15,855 nt of DNA from Lachnoclostridium phytofermentans (lineage in GTDB: Bacteria; Bacillota; Clostridia; Lachnospirales; Lachnospiraceae), in the NCBI GenBank assembly GCA_003526525.1, contig DPVV01000430.1:1020-16874 (forward strand), in the 5' to 3' direction. This document shows, in pieces, positions 1-6,795 of this stretch (its first letter is position 1; every line of letters begins with the position of its first letter). A program made the position numbers and the translations under genes. The notes below the pieces were generated by a model. It ran no database searches. It worked only from the letters and a program-made list of their open reading frames with translations, and was not told where the DNA came from.

Positions 1-78
1 TTCCCTTCAAATTGGTTCCCCTCTTAGATATATCCATTCTTTTGAGTCTGATGCATTTTGGGCTGATTGTTCTAAAAT

Positions 79-1203
79 TTAGTACTTTCTGAAATCATTG
101 ATACCAGCAGCTATTATCTTGACACCTCGTATGATACGTTCAAACATTCCAAGTCGATAAAGACTAATTAGTACCATTCCTACTGGAATACCAAATATCA
201 GACCAGCAAATCCATATAGTTTATACCCAATAAACATAAAGATGAGGGTTTGAAAAGGTTTGACTCCAATGCTGTCTCCTACCATTTTAGGTTGTAATAC
301 CTGTTTAATGATTTGGCAAGCAAGATATAGTACTAATATCACTATCGCTTCTACATAATTTTCATTTATAAATGAAATAACTGACCATGGCCAGAATACT
401 AATCCTGTTCCAAACACCGGTAAAAAATCGATGACTGCTATGGCAAGGGCTAGTAAAAATGAATAGCTTATTCCCATAAACTCAAATGTTAGAAACATTA
501 CCACCATAAGTATCATCATAATTTTAAACTGAGCTTTAAAATAGCCCCCAACTGCTGTTTTAAAATTATCGCTGATGATACGGTTAAATCGCTTCACAGA
601 CTCTGGTAAAATTTTGTTTACAGCTGTAATTATCTTATCCCGGTCTACAATAAAGAAGTAAGTAGCCAATATTGTAATGATCATCATAAATAACGTATTG
701 GCAAAATTCATGACAACCCCTGCAGCCTTTAAGACACTGGTTAAATCCACCCCACTTAACAACTTGTCTAGCATTCCTTGTGTACTAGTATTAAGATTAT
801 CTACGACCGACTTTAAGCCTTGTGGAAGTGCTTCATACAGACTTGCAAACTTAGTAGAAATACCTTCTAGGGATTCGACGATTTGCTGTGCAATATTTGG
901 TAAATCAGAAATTAGATTATAGATCTCATGAAATAGCATTGATAAAACCAAATAGAGCAAGCCAAATATTAGAGCCAATACTAGTATGATGATAATGGCA
1001 GAACCATGCTTTCTTGCTATCTTAATTCTTTTTTCCATAAACTTAACAAGTGGATTCGCAATTAGTGATAATATATAAGCCACTACAAACGGAAGAAAGA
1101 ACGCTAATAACTTTGGTCCAACAAACAGTATAAGTACTCCTAACAGGATTGTTAATAATAGGTTTACGATAATTTTAATATAAATGACCCAATTTTTCTG
1201 CAC
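79..1203 (-). CDS. AI-2E family membrane transporter (YtvI-like)
   Basis: Polytopic membrane protein of 374 residues. It has paired N-terminal hydrophobic segments (about 8-50), another at about 68-92, a soluble or amphipathic stretch at about 95-160, and five or so further membrane segments to the C-terminus. Family hallmarks are DFLPVFGTG at 259-267 and PKMVGDSIG at 305-313 before the last hydrophobic hairpin. The AI-2E (PF01594) family includes a proposed autoinducer-2 exporter, Na+/H+ antiporters and the Bacillus sporulation protein YtvI. The substrate cannot be read from sequence. The start is GTG (1203-1201), preceded by AGAGGTGA with about 5 nt spacing. A good promoter lies about 35 bp upstream, so it is probably transcribed separately from the zinc transporter genes. 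Family assignment is secure; function is open. Confidence 0.9.
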   Translation of the reverse strand: MQKNWVIYIKIIVNLLLTILLGVLILFVGPKLLAFFLPFVVAYILSLIANPLVKFMEKRIKIARKHGSAIIIILVLALIFGLLYLVLSMLFHEIYNLISDLPNIAQQIVESLEGISTKFASLYEALPQGLKSVVDNLNTSTQGMLDKLLSGVDLTSVLKAAGVVMNFANTLFMMIITILATYFFIVDRDKIITAVNKILPESVKRFNRIISDNFKTAVGGYFKAQFKIMMILMVVMFLTFEFMGISYSFLLALAIAVIDFLPVFGTGLVFWPWSVISFINENYVEAIVILVLYLACQIIKQVLQPKMVGDSIGVKPFQTLIFMFIGYKLYGFAGLIFGIPVGMVLISLYRLGMFERIIRGVKIIAAGINDFRKY

Positions 1204-1234
1204 TTTATCACCTCTAATATGTTGGTCTGAAGTC

Positions 1235-1263
1235 AGTATAGCAAATTTTGTAAAGTTTTACAA
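1235..1263 (-). promoter_or_regulatory. Sigma-A-type promoter for the AI-2E family gene
   Basis: On the minus strand, TTGTAA (1263-1258) is followed by 17 nt and TATACT (1240-1235). It lies about 32 nt upstream of the GTG start. Confidence 0.6.
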
Positions 1264-1436
1264 TATCAAGCCAACATAATTCCATAATTTTCGTTCATTT
1301 TCGTTACAACAAATCGTTGTTCTTTGTGAGTTTTGTATATTTCGCGAGAGTAATTTTGCTAACATTCACTTTACTGTGACTATTTAGTTACGAATAGTAC
1401 TATCTTCTGATAAAAAGTTTCTTGAATTCCGAAAGT

Positions 1437-2279
1437 TTAGCTCTCCACTTGACCCTTTATCCATAACGTAGAAAAGAATATAACTGCTGAAATAATTACG
1501 ATCATCGGACCAGTTGCAAGGTTTAAGTAATAACTTAAGATTAATCCCAAGATACCAGAAAATACTGATATAATAATACTAAACAGATGATACTCTCTCA
1601 TATTCGAGGAGATATTTCTTGACGCTGCAGCAGGTAATATCAATAGTGCATTTAGGATTAGTAACCCCACCCACTTTATGGATAACATGACAATTAGGGC
1701 AATCAATACTGAAAATAAATTCTCAATTACACTTATATTTACTCCTTTGCTTCTTGCCAGGCTAGTATTCAAACTTAAGGAATGCAACTTATTAAAGCAT
1801 GTTGCAAAAAAGACTAGTGTAACAGCAAAGATGATTACTAATAATCCTATTTCTTCCGGTGTAATACTTAATATATCTCCAACAAATAAGGAGGAGTATT
1901 TTGAAAAATTACCACCACTTGATAATATGACTAGACCAATCGCTGTACTAGTAGAGGAAAATACTGAAATTATAGTATCCGTAGACGCAGTGTTATTTCT
2001 CTTAATATAGTTAAGTAACAATGCAAATACTACCGCAAATGCAATCGTAGAAATGTTCGTATCCCCTATTCCAAGTATTACGCCAATCGCCATTCCTGTG
2101 AACACGGAATGACCTAATGCATCTGAGAAAAACGCAAGTTTGTTATTTACGATCATAGTACCTAACATACCAAATAACGGTGTGATTACTAAAACCGCTA
2201 ACAATGCATTTTTCATAAAATTGTAGGAAATAAAGTCGAACGGAAGCACTGCTTCCATTAAATGATAAATTGTATCCAT
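1437..2279 (-). CDS. znuB: Zinc ABC transporter permease (ABC-3 family, ZnuB-like)
   Basis: Integral membrane subunit of 280 residues, the usual length for ABC-3 family (PF00950) permeases that import zinc or manganese. It has about eight hydrophobic segments over its whole length. The cytoplasmic coupling region FFSDALGHSVFTG (about 50-62) is typical of the family, as is the proline-containing helix LLILNALLILPAAASRN (about 206-222). The ATPase and binding-protein genes lie immediately upstream on the same strand, with only 34 nt to the ATPase gene, so the three form one operon. Zinc is preferred over manganese because of the partner's histidine-rich loop. The ATG start has a modest AAAGGG site about 8 nt upstream. 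No convincing terminator follows its stop. Confidence 0.9.
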   Translation of the reverse strand: MDTIYHLMEAVLPFDFISYNFMKNALLAVLVITPLFGMLGTMIVNNKLAFFSDALGHSVFTGMAIGVILGIGDTNISTIAFAVVFALLLNYIKRNNTASTDTIISVFSSTSTAIGLVILSSGGNFSKYSSLFVGDILSITPEEIGLLVIIFAVTLVFFATCFNKLHSLSLNTSLARSKGVNISVIENLFSVLIALIVMLSIKWVGLLILNALLILPAAASRNISSNMREYHLFSIIISVFSGILGLILSYYLNLATGPMIVIISAVIFFSTLWIKGQVES

Positions 2280-2313
2280 GGTTTTTTACCCTTTATATGA
2301 TTTTTTATAATGA

Positions 2314-3129
2314 CTACGCTCCAAAAACCTCTTTAAATTCTTTACTTGATAAAACTTCTTTTGGTGTTCCCTCTTTTAAGATATGCTTATCCAACAATAT
2401 TACATAATCGGCATATTTCTCTACAAATTTTAAATCATGAGAAACTAAGATAAATGCGCAGTCGTAGTTATTTTTAAGCATTGCGATATTTTTATAAAAA
2501 AGTTCCATACCATTTCGATCTATTCCGGATACCGGTTCGTCAAGTAATAGTAAGTTTGGTGTTGGAGTACATGCGATGGATAGCATTACTCTTTGTAATT
2601 CTCCACCAGATAAATCGCAAACTCTCTTATCAATTAAGTCCTGAGCTTCAAAAAAACGAAGTTTTTCTTTGATATCCTCATATAGACGTTTTTTTCTTGG
2701 TAAAAATACAGGACGACGATCAATGAATCCTGCAAACATATCATAGACACTGGTCGGTGTATTTTTCTCCACATTTAGTGATTGTGGAACGTACCCTACC
2801 GTCATCTTTGGAAGAGTATTATTCTTCATATCTTTAAATTCTATGGTTCCCTCATGCTTTAGTTCGCCAAGAATAGCTTTAATTAAAGTCGATTTTCCAG
2901 CGCCATTTTTCCCTATGATAACTGTTAATTTGCCACAGTGGATATGCAAATTAATATGCTCAATAATCGTTGTCTTTCCTATTGTAACACCGATATTATT
3001 CATTCGAATACAATGACGACCACAGGCTCCCTTTGAGCAGGATTCATGCTGTTTTATACAAGAAGAACAAGTAAGCTCAATCTGAGATTTATCCTTCTTT
3101 ATATTAGGGGATGATTTTTGTTGTTCCAT
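2314..3129 (-). CDS. znuC: Zinc ABC transporter ATP-binding protein with Cys-rich N-terminus (ZnuC-like)
   Basis: Cytoplasmic ATPase that powers metal uptake with the adjacent permease. Numbering from the start chosen here (271 residues): Walker A GKNGAGKST at 73-81, Q-loop PQ at 115-116, signature LSGGELQRV at 173-181, Walker B LLLLDEP at 193-199, switch histidine H231. Before the ABC fold, residues 21-40 carry five cysteines (C21, C24, C31, C36, C40) and two histidines (H28, H39), which looks like a metal-binding leader that standard ZnuC proteins lack. I chose ATG at 3129-3127 because GAGGAT lies about 5 nt upstream. The reading frame also extends nine codons to a GTG at 3156, which has no ribosome binding site. 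It sits between the binding-protein and permease genes in one operon. Confidence 0.9.
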   Translation of the reverse strand: MEQQKSSPNIKKDKSQIELTCSSCIKQHESCSKGACGRHCIRMNNIGVTIGKTTIIEHINLHIHCGKLTVIIGKNGAGKSTLIKAILGELKHEGTIEFKDMKNNTLPKMTVGYVPQSLNVEKNTPTSVYDMFAGFIDRRPVFLPRKKRLYEDIKEKLRFFEAQDLIDKRVCDLSGGELQRVMLSIACTPTPNLLLLDEPVSGIDRNGMELFYKNIAMLKNNYDCAFILVSHDLKFVEKYADYVILLDKHILKEGTPKEVLSSKEFKEVFGA

Positions 3130-3189
3130 ACTATCCTCAATTCTGGCTATTAACACCTATTTATAACAATGGAATCTTTGATACCAATA

Positions 3190-3255
3190 CTTACTCTTTC
3201 ATTTACTTTTTCACTTACTCTTTCTCTTACTCATTCACTTAGTCTTTCACTTATT
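3190..3255 (-). repeat. 12-bp tandem repeat overlapping the binding-protein stop codon
   Basis: On the minus strand there are five full 12-nt units starting at 3255, 3243, 3231, 3219 and 3207, and a partial sixth at 3195. The consensus is AGTAAGTGAAAG, with one to three differences per unit. The first unit contains the last codons and the TGA stop of the zinc-binding protein gene. Because 12 is divisible by 3, the same frame places TGA again in units 2, 4 and 5. The array fills most of the gap before the ATPase gene. Confidence 0.9.
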
Positions 3256-4218
3256 CTTTACTGCGAAAGCTTCCTTTAATATCTCAATATTCTTTTTCAT
3301 TCCCTTAAGATACGAATCCTTATCAAGTCCCCCTGTTACTAAGGAGTCCATCACATACACCGTTGCATTGGTTTCTGCCTCGATTCGCTCTGCAATAGTA
3401 TGCTCGTACTGCTCTTCTGTAAATAGATATGCGATATCATGAAGTTTTATTTCTTCCACTACTTCTGCAATCTCACCAGCACTCAGTGCTGTTTCACCAT
3501 CGGTATTGACTGCATGTACCACTTCCATTCCAAGCTCTTCCGCAAGATAAGCAAAAGAATCATGGAAAATAATGATTTCAGTACCTGATGTAATCTCTTT
3601 TAAGGAATCAAACTCACCTTTTAATGATTGTACCTTTACTAAATACGTTTCTTCGTTCTTACGATACATCCCTTCATGCAATGGATCTATTTTACAGAGT
3701 CCATCCGTGATTGTTTGTATTTGTTTCATATAACGCTCTACATTAAGCCATACATGCCCATTAATGTTACTATGGTTATGAACATGTGAATCCTCTTGTT
3801 GATCGCCATTCTCCTCATGGTTATGGTCATGAGTGCTACCAGTCAAGAATTTCATACCAGCGCTAGAATCAATTATTTGAATTCCTTCCTGTTGATCTAG
3901 TACATCTTCCATAAATTCTTCCATCTCACCACCATTTAATACAACGACCTGCGCTCCCGATAAAGTTCTCATATCCTTCGTCGTTAGCTGATAATCATGG
4001 ACACAGCCAGTTTGATTCTCCGTTAAGTTCACCACCTGTACTCCATCGATTCCATCCGCTATATTAAGAGAAGCAATATACATCGGATAAAAGGAGGTGA
4101 CTATCGTAAGTCCCTCCCCCTGATACTGCTTATTTTCACCTTTTATTTTTATCGCTCCATAGCTAGTCAGTGATAATAAAAGCATTACTGATAATAAATA
4201 TATTAATTTTCTTTTCAT
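3247..4218 (-). CDS. znuA: Zinc-binding protein of ABC transporter (ZnuA/AdcA-like)
   Basis: Extracytoplasmic metal-binding subunit, 323 residues, cluster A-I (PF01297). Expected zinc ligands are H74 (in CVHDYQ), H155 (GHVWLN), H219 (FHDSFAYLAEELGM) and E268 or E269. Between the first two lies a loop (about 130-155) very rich in histidine and acidic residues, the hallmark of zinc-specific members. This is the basis for calling the system zinc rather than manganese. The N-terminus (KRK, then about 17 hydrophobic residues) is a signal or anchor sequence. However, there is no cysteine before residue 72, so the usual lipoprotein anchor of Gram-positive binding proteins is absent. ATG start, with GTAGGATAGA as a modest ribosome binding site. 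It is flanked by two different tandem repeats. No clear Zur-type operator was seen. Confidence 0.92.
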   Translation of the reverse strand: MKRKLIYLLSVMLLLSLTSYGAIKIKGENKQYQGEGLTIVTSFYPMYIASLNIADGIDGVQVVNLTENQTGCVHDYQLTTKDMRTLSGAQVVVLNGGEMEEFMEDVLDQQEGIQIIDSSAGMKFLTGSTHDHNHEENGDQQEDSHVHNHSNINGHVWLNVERYMKQIQTITDGLCKIDPLHEGMYRKNEETYLVKVQSLKGEFDSLKEITSGTEIIIFHDSFAYLAEELGMEVVHAVNTDGETALSAGEIAEVVEEIKLHDIAYLFTEEQYEHTIAERIEAETNATVYVMDSLVTGGLDKDSYLKGMKKNIEILKEAFAVKNK

Positions 4219-4240
4219 TCTATCCTACATTCTAGTGCAT

Positions 4241-4419
4241 TCGCACAAAACTAATTCCATTGTAAACTAATTAATTTCCTTGCAGCTTATTTAATTCTCA
4301 TGCAATTTATATAACTCCTTGCAATTTATATAACTCCATTGCAATCTATATAATTCCCCTACAACATATCTAGTTCCCTAACAATTTATATAATTCCTTT
4401 GCAAATCAACTTATTCTCT
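4241..4419 (-). repeat. 20-bp tandem repeat array between popT-like and znuA genes
   Basis: About nine degenerate 20-bp units (one of 19 bp) begin at 4241, 4261, 4281, 4301, 4320, 4340, 4360, 4380 and 4400 on the plus strand. The core is TGCAATTTATATAATTCC; on the transcribed minus strand this reads roughly GGAATTATATAAATTGCA. The best-conserved units are 4301-4359 and 4380-4399. The rightmost unit runs into the 3' end of the DUF368 gene. The array makes up nearly all of the 192-bp spacer upstream of the zinc-binding protein gene. No promoter with proper spacing was found inside it. Confidence 0.88.
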
Positions 4420-5292
4420 TCCTAAATAATACGCTACAACAAACCCTATTGCAAATGTTAAAGCACTTACGATAACACTAGCAACCGTTATAACTCCAAA
4501 ACCAATACCCATATAAATAGCAAATGGTGAGGCAACAACTAAACCAAGTATAGCATAGTAAGTTCTTTTTTCATAACGAGAAAGTAAGAATTCTATAATC
4601 TTTGCAATAGCAAAAATACCGACAAGTACTCCAATTCCAAATGGTGCAAGGATTGCAACATTATGAAGTATCGTATTAAAATCCCATGGTGACAATGCCT
4701 TGATTGTTGAATTTATAGTTTCAATAATTGGATTATAATATCCTAGGATTAAGAGTATCATTGATCCACTCACACCCGGAATTACCATCGTTGCTGATGC
4801 GATAACGCCTATGATAAATAGTTTCAACATCTGAAATACAGATACCGTTAAAGTAATCTTCGCTTCCTTACCACTTCCAAAAACCTGTAGAAGTATGATA
4901 AGAGCAAAAAATGCTAGAAATAATACCACATCTAAAACATCAAACTGGCCACTCGCACTCTTTCCTCCAGTGGAAGGGTTTTTCACTTTTTTTATAAGGA
5001 TTGGAACACCACCTAAGATAAGCCCTACAAATAGTGAACTAGTTTGTAAAGGGTAATTTTCAAAAAAGGATTCAATAAAATAGGATAACCCTATAATTGC
5101 TGCTACCATTCCGATCGCATAAGGAAACAATGTTATAACACTTTTCTTAAATTGTTTAAAAAGGTTTGTGATGGAACCAATAATTTTATCATAGATGCCC
5201 ATTGATACAGCCATGGTTCCTCCACTCACACCTGGAATGATATTGGCGATTCCGATTAATATACCGCATAGTATGTCTTTTATAAATCTCAT
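4411..5292 (-). CDS. popT: DUF368 family membrane protein, candidate undecaprenyl-phosphate translocase (PopT-like)
   Basis: Membrane protein of 293 residues with about eight to ten hydrophobic segments. The family signature is a repeated motif: NIIPGVSGGTMAVSMGIYD near residues 17-35 and VIPGVSGSMILLILGYYNP near 170-188. This shows the internal inverted duplication expected of the fold. DUF368 proteins have been shown in other bacteria to return undecaprenyl phosphate, the lipid carrier for cell-wall and capsule precursors, across the membrane. That role is assigned here by family only. ATG start with AAGGA about 8 nt upstream, and a promoter about 150 bp upstream. It precedes the zinc transporter on the same strand, but the 192-bp repeat array between them leaves co-transcription uncertain. 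Confidence 0.88.
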   Translation of the reverse strand: MRFIKDILCGILIGIANIIPGVSGGTMAVSMGIYDKIIGSITNLFKQFKKSVITLFPYAIGMVAAIIGLSYFIESFFENYPLQTSSLFVGLILGGVPILIKKVKNPSTGGKSASGQFDVLDVVLFLAFFALIILLQVFGSGKEAKITLTVSVFQMLKLFIIGVIASATMVIPGVSGSMILLILGYYNPIIETINSTIKALSPWDFNTILHNVAILAPFGIGVLVGIFAIAKIIEFLLSRYEKRTYYAILGLVVASPFAIYMGIGFGVITVASVIVSALTFAIGFVVAYYLGRE

Positions 5293-5438
5293 AGTGGTAT
5301 CCTTTCTTTGTTGAATTATTTTATATAAACTAAAGCATACTTAAGCTGACCCGAAATAAACTTTTTTACTTATCATCTTATCCCTACATTTAGTTTAATA
5401 ATTTTATCTCCTGTAGAATAATATCCCATAACTTATTC

Positions 5439-5468
5439 AGTATAACACAGTACAATTTTCGTTGTAAA
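5439..5468 (-). promoter_or_regulatory. Promoter for the DUF368/PopT-like gene
   Basis: On the minus strand, TTTACA (5468-5463) is followed by 18 nt and TATACT (5444-5439). It implies a 5' untranslated region of roughly 140 nt, in which I recognise no riboswitch. Confidence 0.55.
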
Positions 5469-5539
5469 TGAGTTTAATTTATTTCTAATGAAAACAGCCA
5501 TTTTTTTAATTATGATATACTATTACATGTTATATACTA

Positions 5540-5625
5540 AAAACTTTGTAGATATAACCAAAACTGCTACGAAAGGTAGGTTTCGCTATGTTTTATAGAA
5601 ACAAGAAAAACATAATTCGCTAACT
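5540..5625 (+). other. Possible structured RNA with competing hairpins (unassigned)
   Basis: The stretch of about 235 bp between the popT promoter and the next reading frame has no gene. It contains a CTAC-GAAAG-GTAG hairpin (5567-5579). This is followed by a stem GTTT-CTAT / ATAG-AAAC (5580-5602, two-base bulge) that is mutually exclusive with ATGTTTT / AAAACAT (5588-5613). I could not match it to a known riboswitch class. The helices are short in an AT-rich background and may be chance. Confidence 0.2.
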
Positions 5626-5703
5626 GCTCCTTATTATAAATCGAGCCTGCAAATAAAAAGTCAATAAAAATTAATGATCAAACTGCCGATTCTTGGTTTT
5701 TAA

Positions 5704-5977
5704 TTAATTTCGGATTTCGTCCATAAGACTATACTGTTTAAACGAGTGATAGTCGTGGGATTTATTTCTGATTATTATTGTGATAAATGTGGTAGAGGTT
5801 ATGAATTTAAAGGAAATAAATGCTTGGATTGTAAAAAAATGCCAATGCCATACTTCGCGGGACGGATACAAAGACAATACTTGCAACGGTAAGAATAGTG
5901 TTAATTATAGGGAACAAGTAAGCGAAATCGAAGAGGATAACAAAAATTGCCCGGATTTCGATAGTATGCAAGATTAG
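5704..5977 (+). pseudogene. Frameshifted small zinc-ribbon reading frame
   Basis: One frame is open from 5704 to the TAA at 5890-5892. It encodes DYYCDKCGRGYEF followed by GNKCLDCKK, that is two CxxC pairs 15 residues apart, a plausible zinc ribbon. It has no ATG or ribosome binding site ahead of the cysteines; GTG codons occur at 5746 and 5755. A second frame, open to a TAG at 5975-5977, continues with a polar, acidic, protein-like C-terminus (REQVSEIEEDNKNCPDF). The simplest reading is one small gene broken by a frameshift near 5885-5900 and by loss of its start. I do not recognise the family. The alternative is that the second frame alone (65 codons from an ATG at 5780) is the expressed product. 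Confidence 0.35.
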
Positions 5978-5988
5978 TATTTATAGAG

Positions 5989-6006
5989 GAAGATAGAATT
6001 ATCTTC
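5989..6006. other. Perfect 7-bp inverted repeat
   Basis: GAAGATA-GAAT-TATCTTC forms a perfect hairpin just after the zinc-ribbon remnant. It lacks a T-run on either strand, so it is not a typical terminator. Confidence 0.4.
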
Positions 6007-6055
6007 ATAAGGCAAGGGATTGATTTTGAAGAAAGGAGTGACTTTGTATAAATTG

Positions 6056-6086
6056 AAAAGGAGATAAAAAAATTCTTTATCTCCTT
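6056..6086 (-). terminator. Rho-independent terminator of the small secreted protein gene
   Basis: An 11-bp perfect stem, AAGGAGATAAA (6058-6068) with TTTATCTCCTT (6076-6086), has a 7-nt loop. Read on the minus strand it starts 6 nt after the stop of the gene at 6093 and runs out into TTTT. The plus side also has A/T runs, so it could work in both directions. Confidence 0.7.
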
Positions 6087-6092
6087 AAAAAA

Positions 6093-6368
6093 TTATTCTG
6101 ATAGCTGATGAAATTCCCTTAGTGTGGTTAGCTGATAACAAATATAGTTACAACTAGTACAAAAAAGCATATCTTTTTTTATAGTTTTGTAGATGTAGCA
6201 ATTTTTATGCTGAGGACATATTTTAGTTTCTGTGTTATAATCGGTGTTTATAACTGTAAATACGTGTTCAGGACTTATTGTAGCTGCGGATGATTTAATC
6301 GGCATAATGGCCAGAATAAATAATATAAAAACAGCCAGTGCATTTCTAGAAATAGTTTTAATCTTCAT
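6093..6368 (-). CDS. Small secreted cysteine-rich protein, unknown function
   Basis: Predicted 91-residue protein with a clear signal peptide: basic start MKIK, hydrophobic core at about 10-23, and a likely cleavage after SSA near residue 28. The mature part of about 63 residues has five cysteines (C51, C57, C70, C73, C77) in CPQHKNC and CTSCNYIC arrangements, plus a histidine between the first two. This suggests a small zinc ribbon or a disulfide-stabilised domain outside the membrane. I chose ATG at 6368-6366 because AAAGGAG lies 7 nt upstream. An in-frame TTG two codons earlier is too close to that site. The strong terminator and the ribosome binding site support a real, monocistronic gene. 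I do not recognise the family. Confidence 0.65.
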   Translation of the reverse strand: MKIKTISRNALAVFILFILAIMPIKSSAATISPEHVFTVINTDYNTETKICPQHKNCYIYKTIKKDMLFCTSCNYICYQLTTLREFHQLSE

Positions 6369-6374
6369 AGACAA

Positions 6375-6795
6375 TCTCCTTTCATAAAAAACTCACTATA
6401 AGTATTAGTATCAAGCAACTCTTATCCGGATTTAAAATTTTAGAGATACTTAATATACTGTAATCTTACATTAAATTACAAATAGTGTAAATTAGCAAAA
6501 GGTACAAATATTACCAAACATTTCAGTAAATATAACTATTAAGTCCAGTAATTATGAAAATAATAATTTTATACTTCACTAAATTCGGGATTGTATAGTA
6601 GAATATAGAAATTTACTAATAGAATGCACATTGACAACTACATAGCGGTTGGATTCCTGTTAATGAGAGGTGGTTACTGGAGACGAACAAAGATGTATTA
6701 GTAACTACCATGGAATTCAGTGATTATCTAAAAATGCCTATTTATGCAATAAGTAAAGGACTACATATCAGAGCACACAGTAAATAACTGATGCT
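6375..6795. other. Gene-free stretch
   Basis: About 420 bp with no supportable gene. A weak promoter-like pair for the small secreted gene may exist on the minus strand upstream of 6425 (TTGTAA, 18 nt, TATATT). A short plus-strand open stretch ends at 6786 in MPIYAISKGLHIRAHSK. It has no recognised homology and may be eroded sequence in front of the ligase remnant. Confidence 0.4.

Noticed and set aside
677..922. 81-codon plus-strand open frame
   Set aside because: Lies antisense within the AI-2E family gene, with no ribosome binding site and no recognisable domain.
1280..1345. Zur/Fur-type operator near ACAAC-GATTT-GTTGT
   Set aside because: A 5-bp dyad in AT-rich sequence, downstream of the zinc genes rather than upstream, and not matching a known operator consensus.
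1678..2010. 110-codon plus-strand open frame
   Set aside because: Antisense shadow of the well-supported permease gene.
2481..2672. 63-codon plus-strand open frame
   Set aside because: Antisense to the ATPase gene across its Walker B and signature motifs.
4241..4419. CRISPR array
   Set aside because: The 20-bp units are contiguous and degenerate, with no unique spacers and no cas genes nearby.
5555..5625. c-di-GMP-I riboswitch
   Set aside because: Only a GAAA-containing loop matches; the conserved GCAAAcc, ACGCAAAGC and GGCCTA elements are absent.
5704..5886. 60-codon minus-strand open frame
   Set aside because: Complement of the zinc-ribbon frame; no ribosome binding site, low-complexity content.
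6025..6072. Leader peptide starting at a GTG after AAAGGA
   Set aside because: Only nine codons (VTLYKLKRR) before a stop, the AAAGGA directly abuts the GTG, and the hairpin behind it is better explained as the terminator of the opposite-strand gene.
6631..6660. Promoter from the consensus TTGACA at 6631
   Set aside because: No -10-like hexamer at 16-18 nt downstream.
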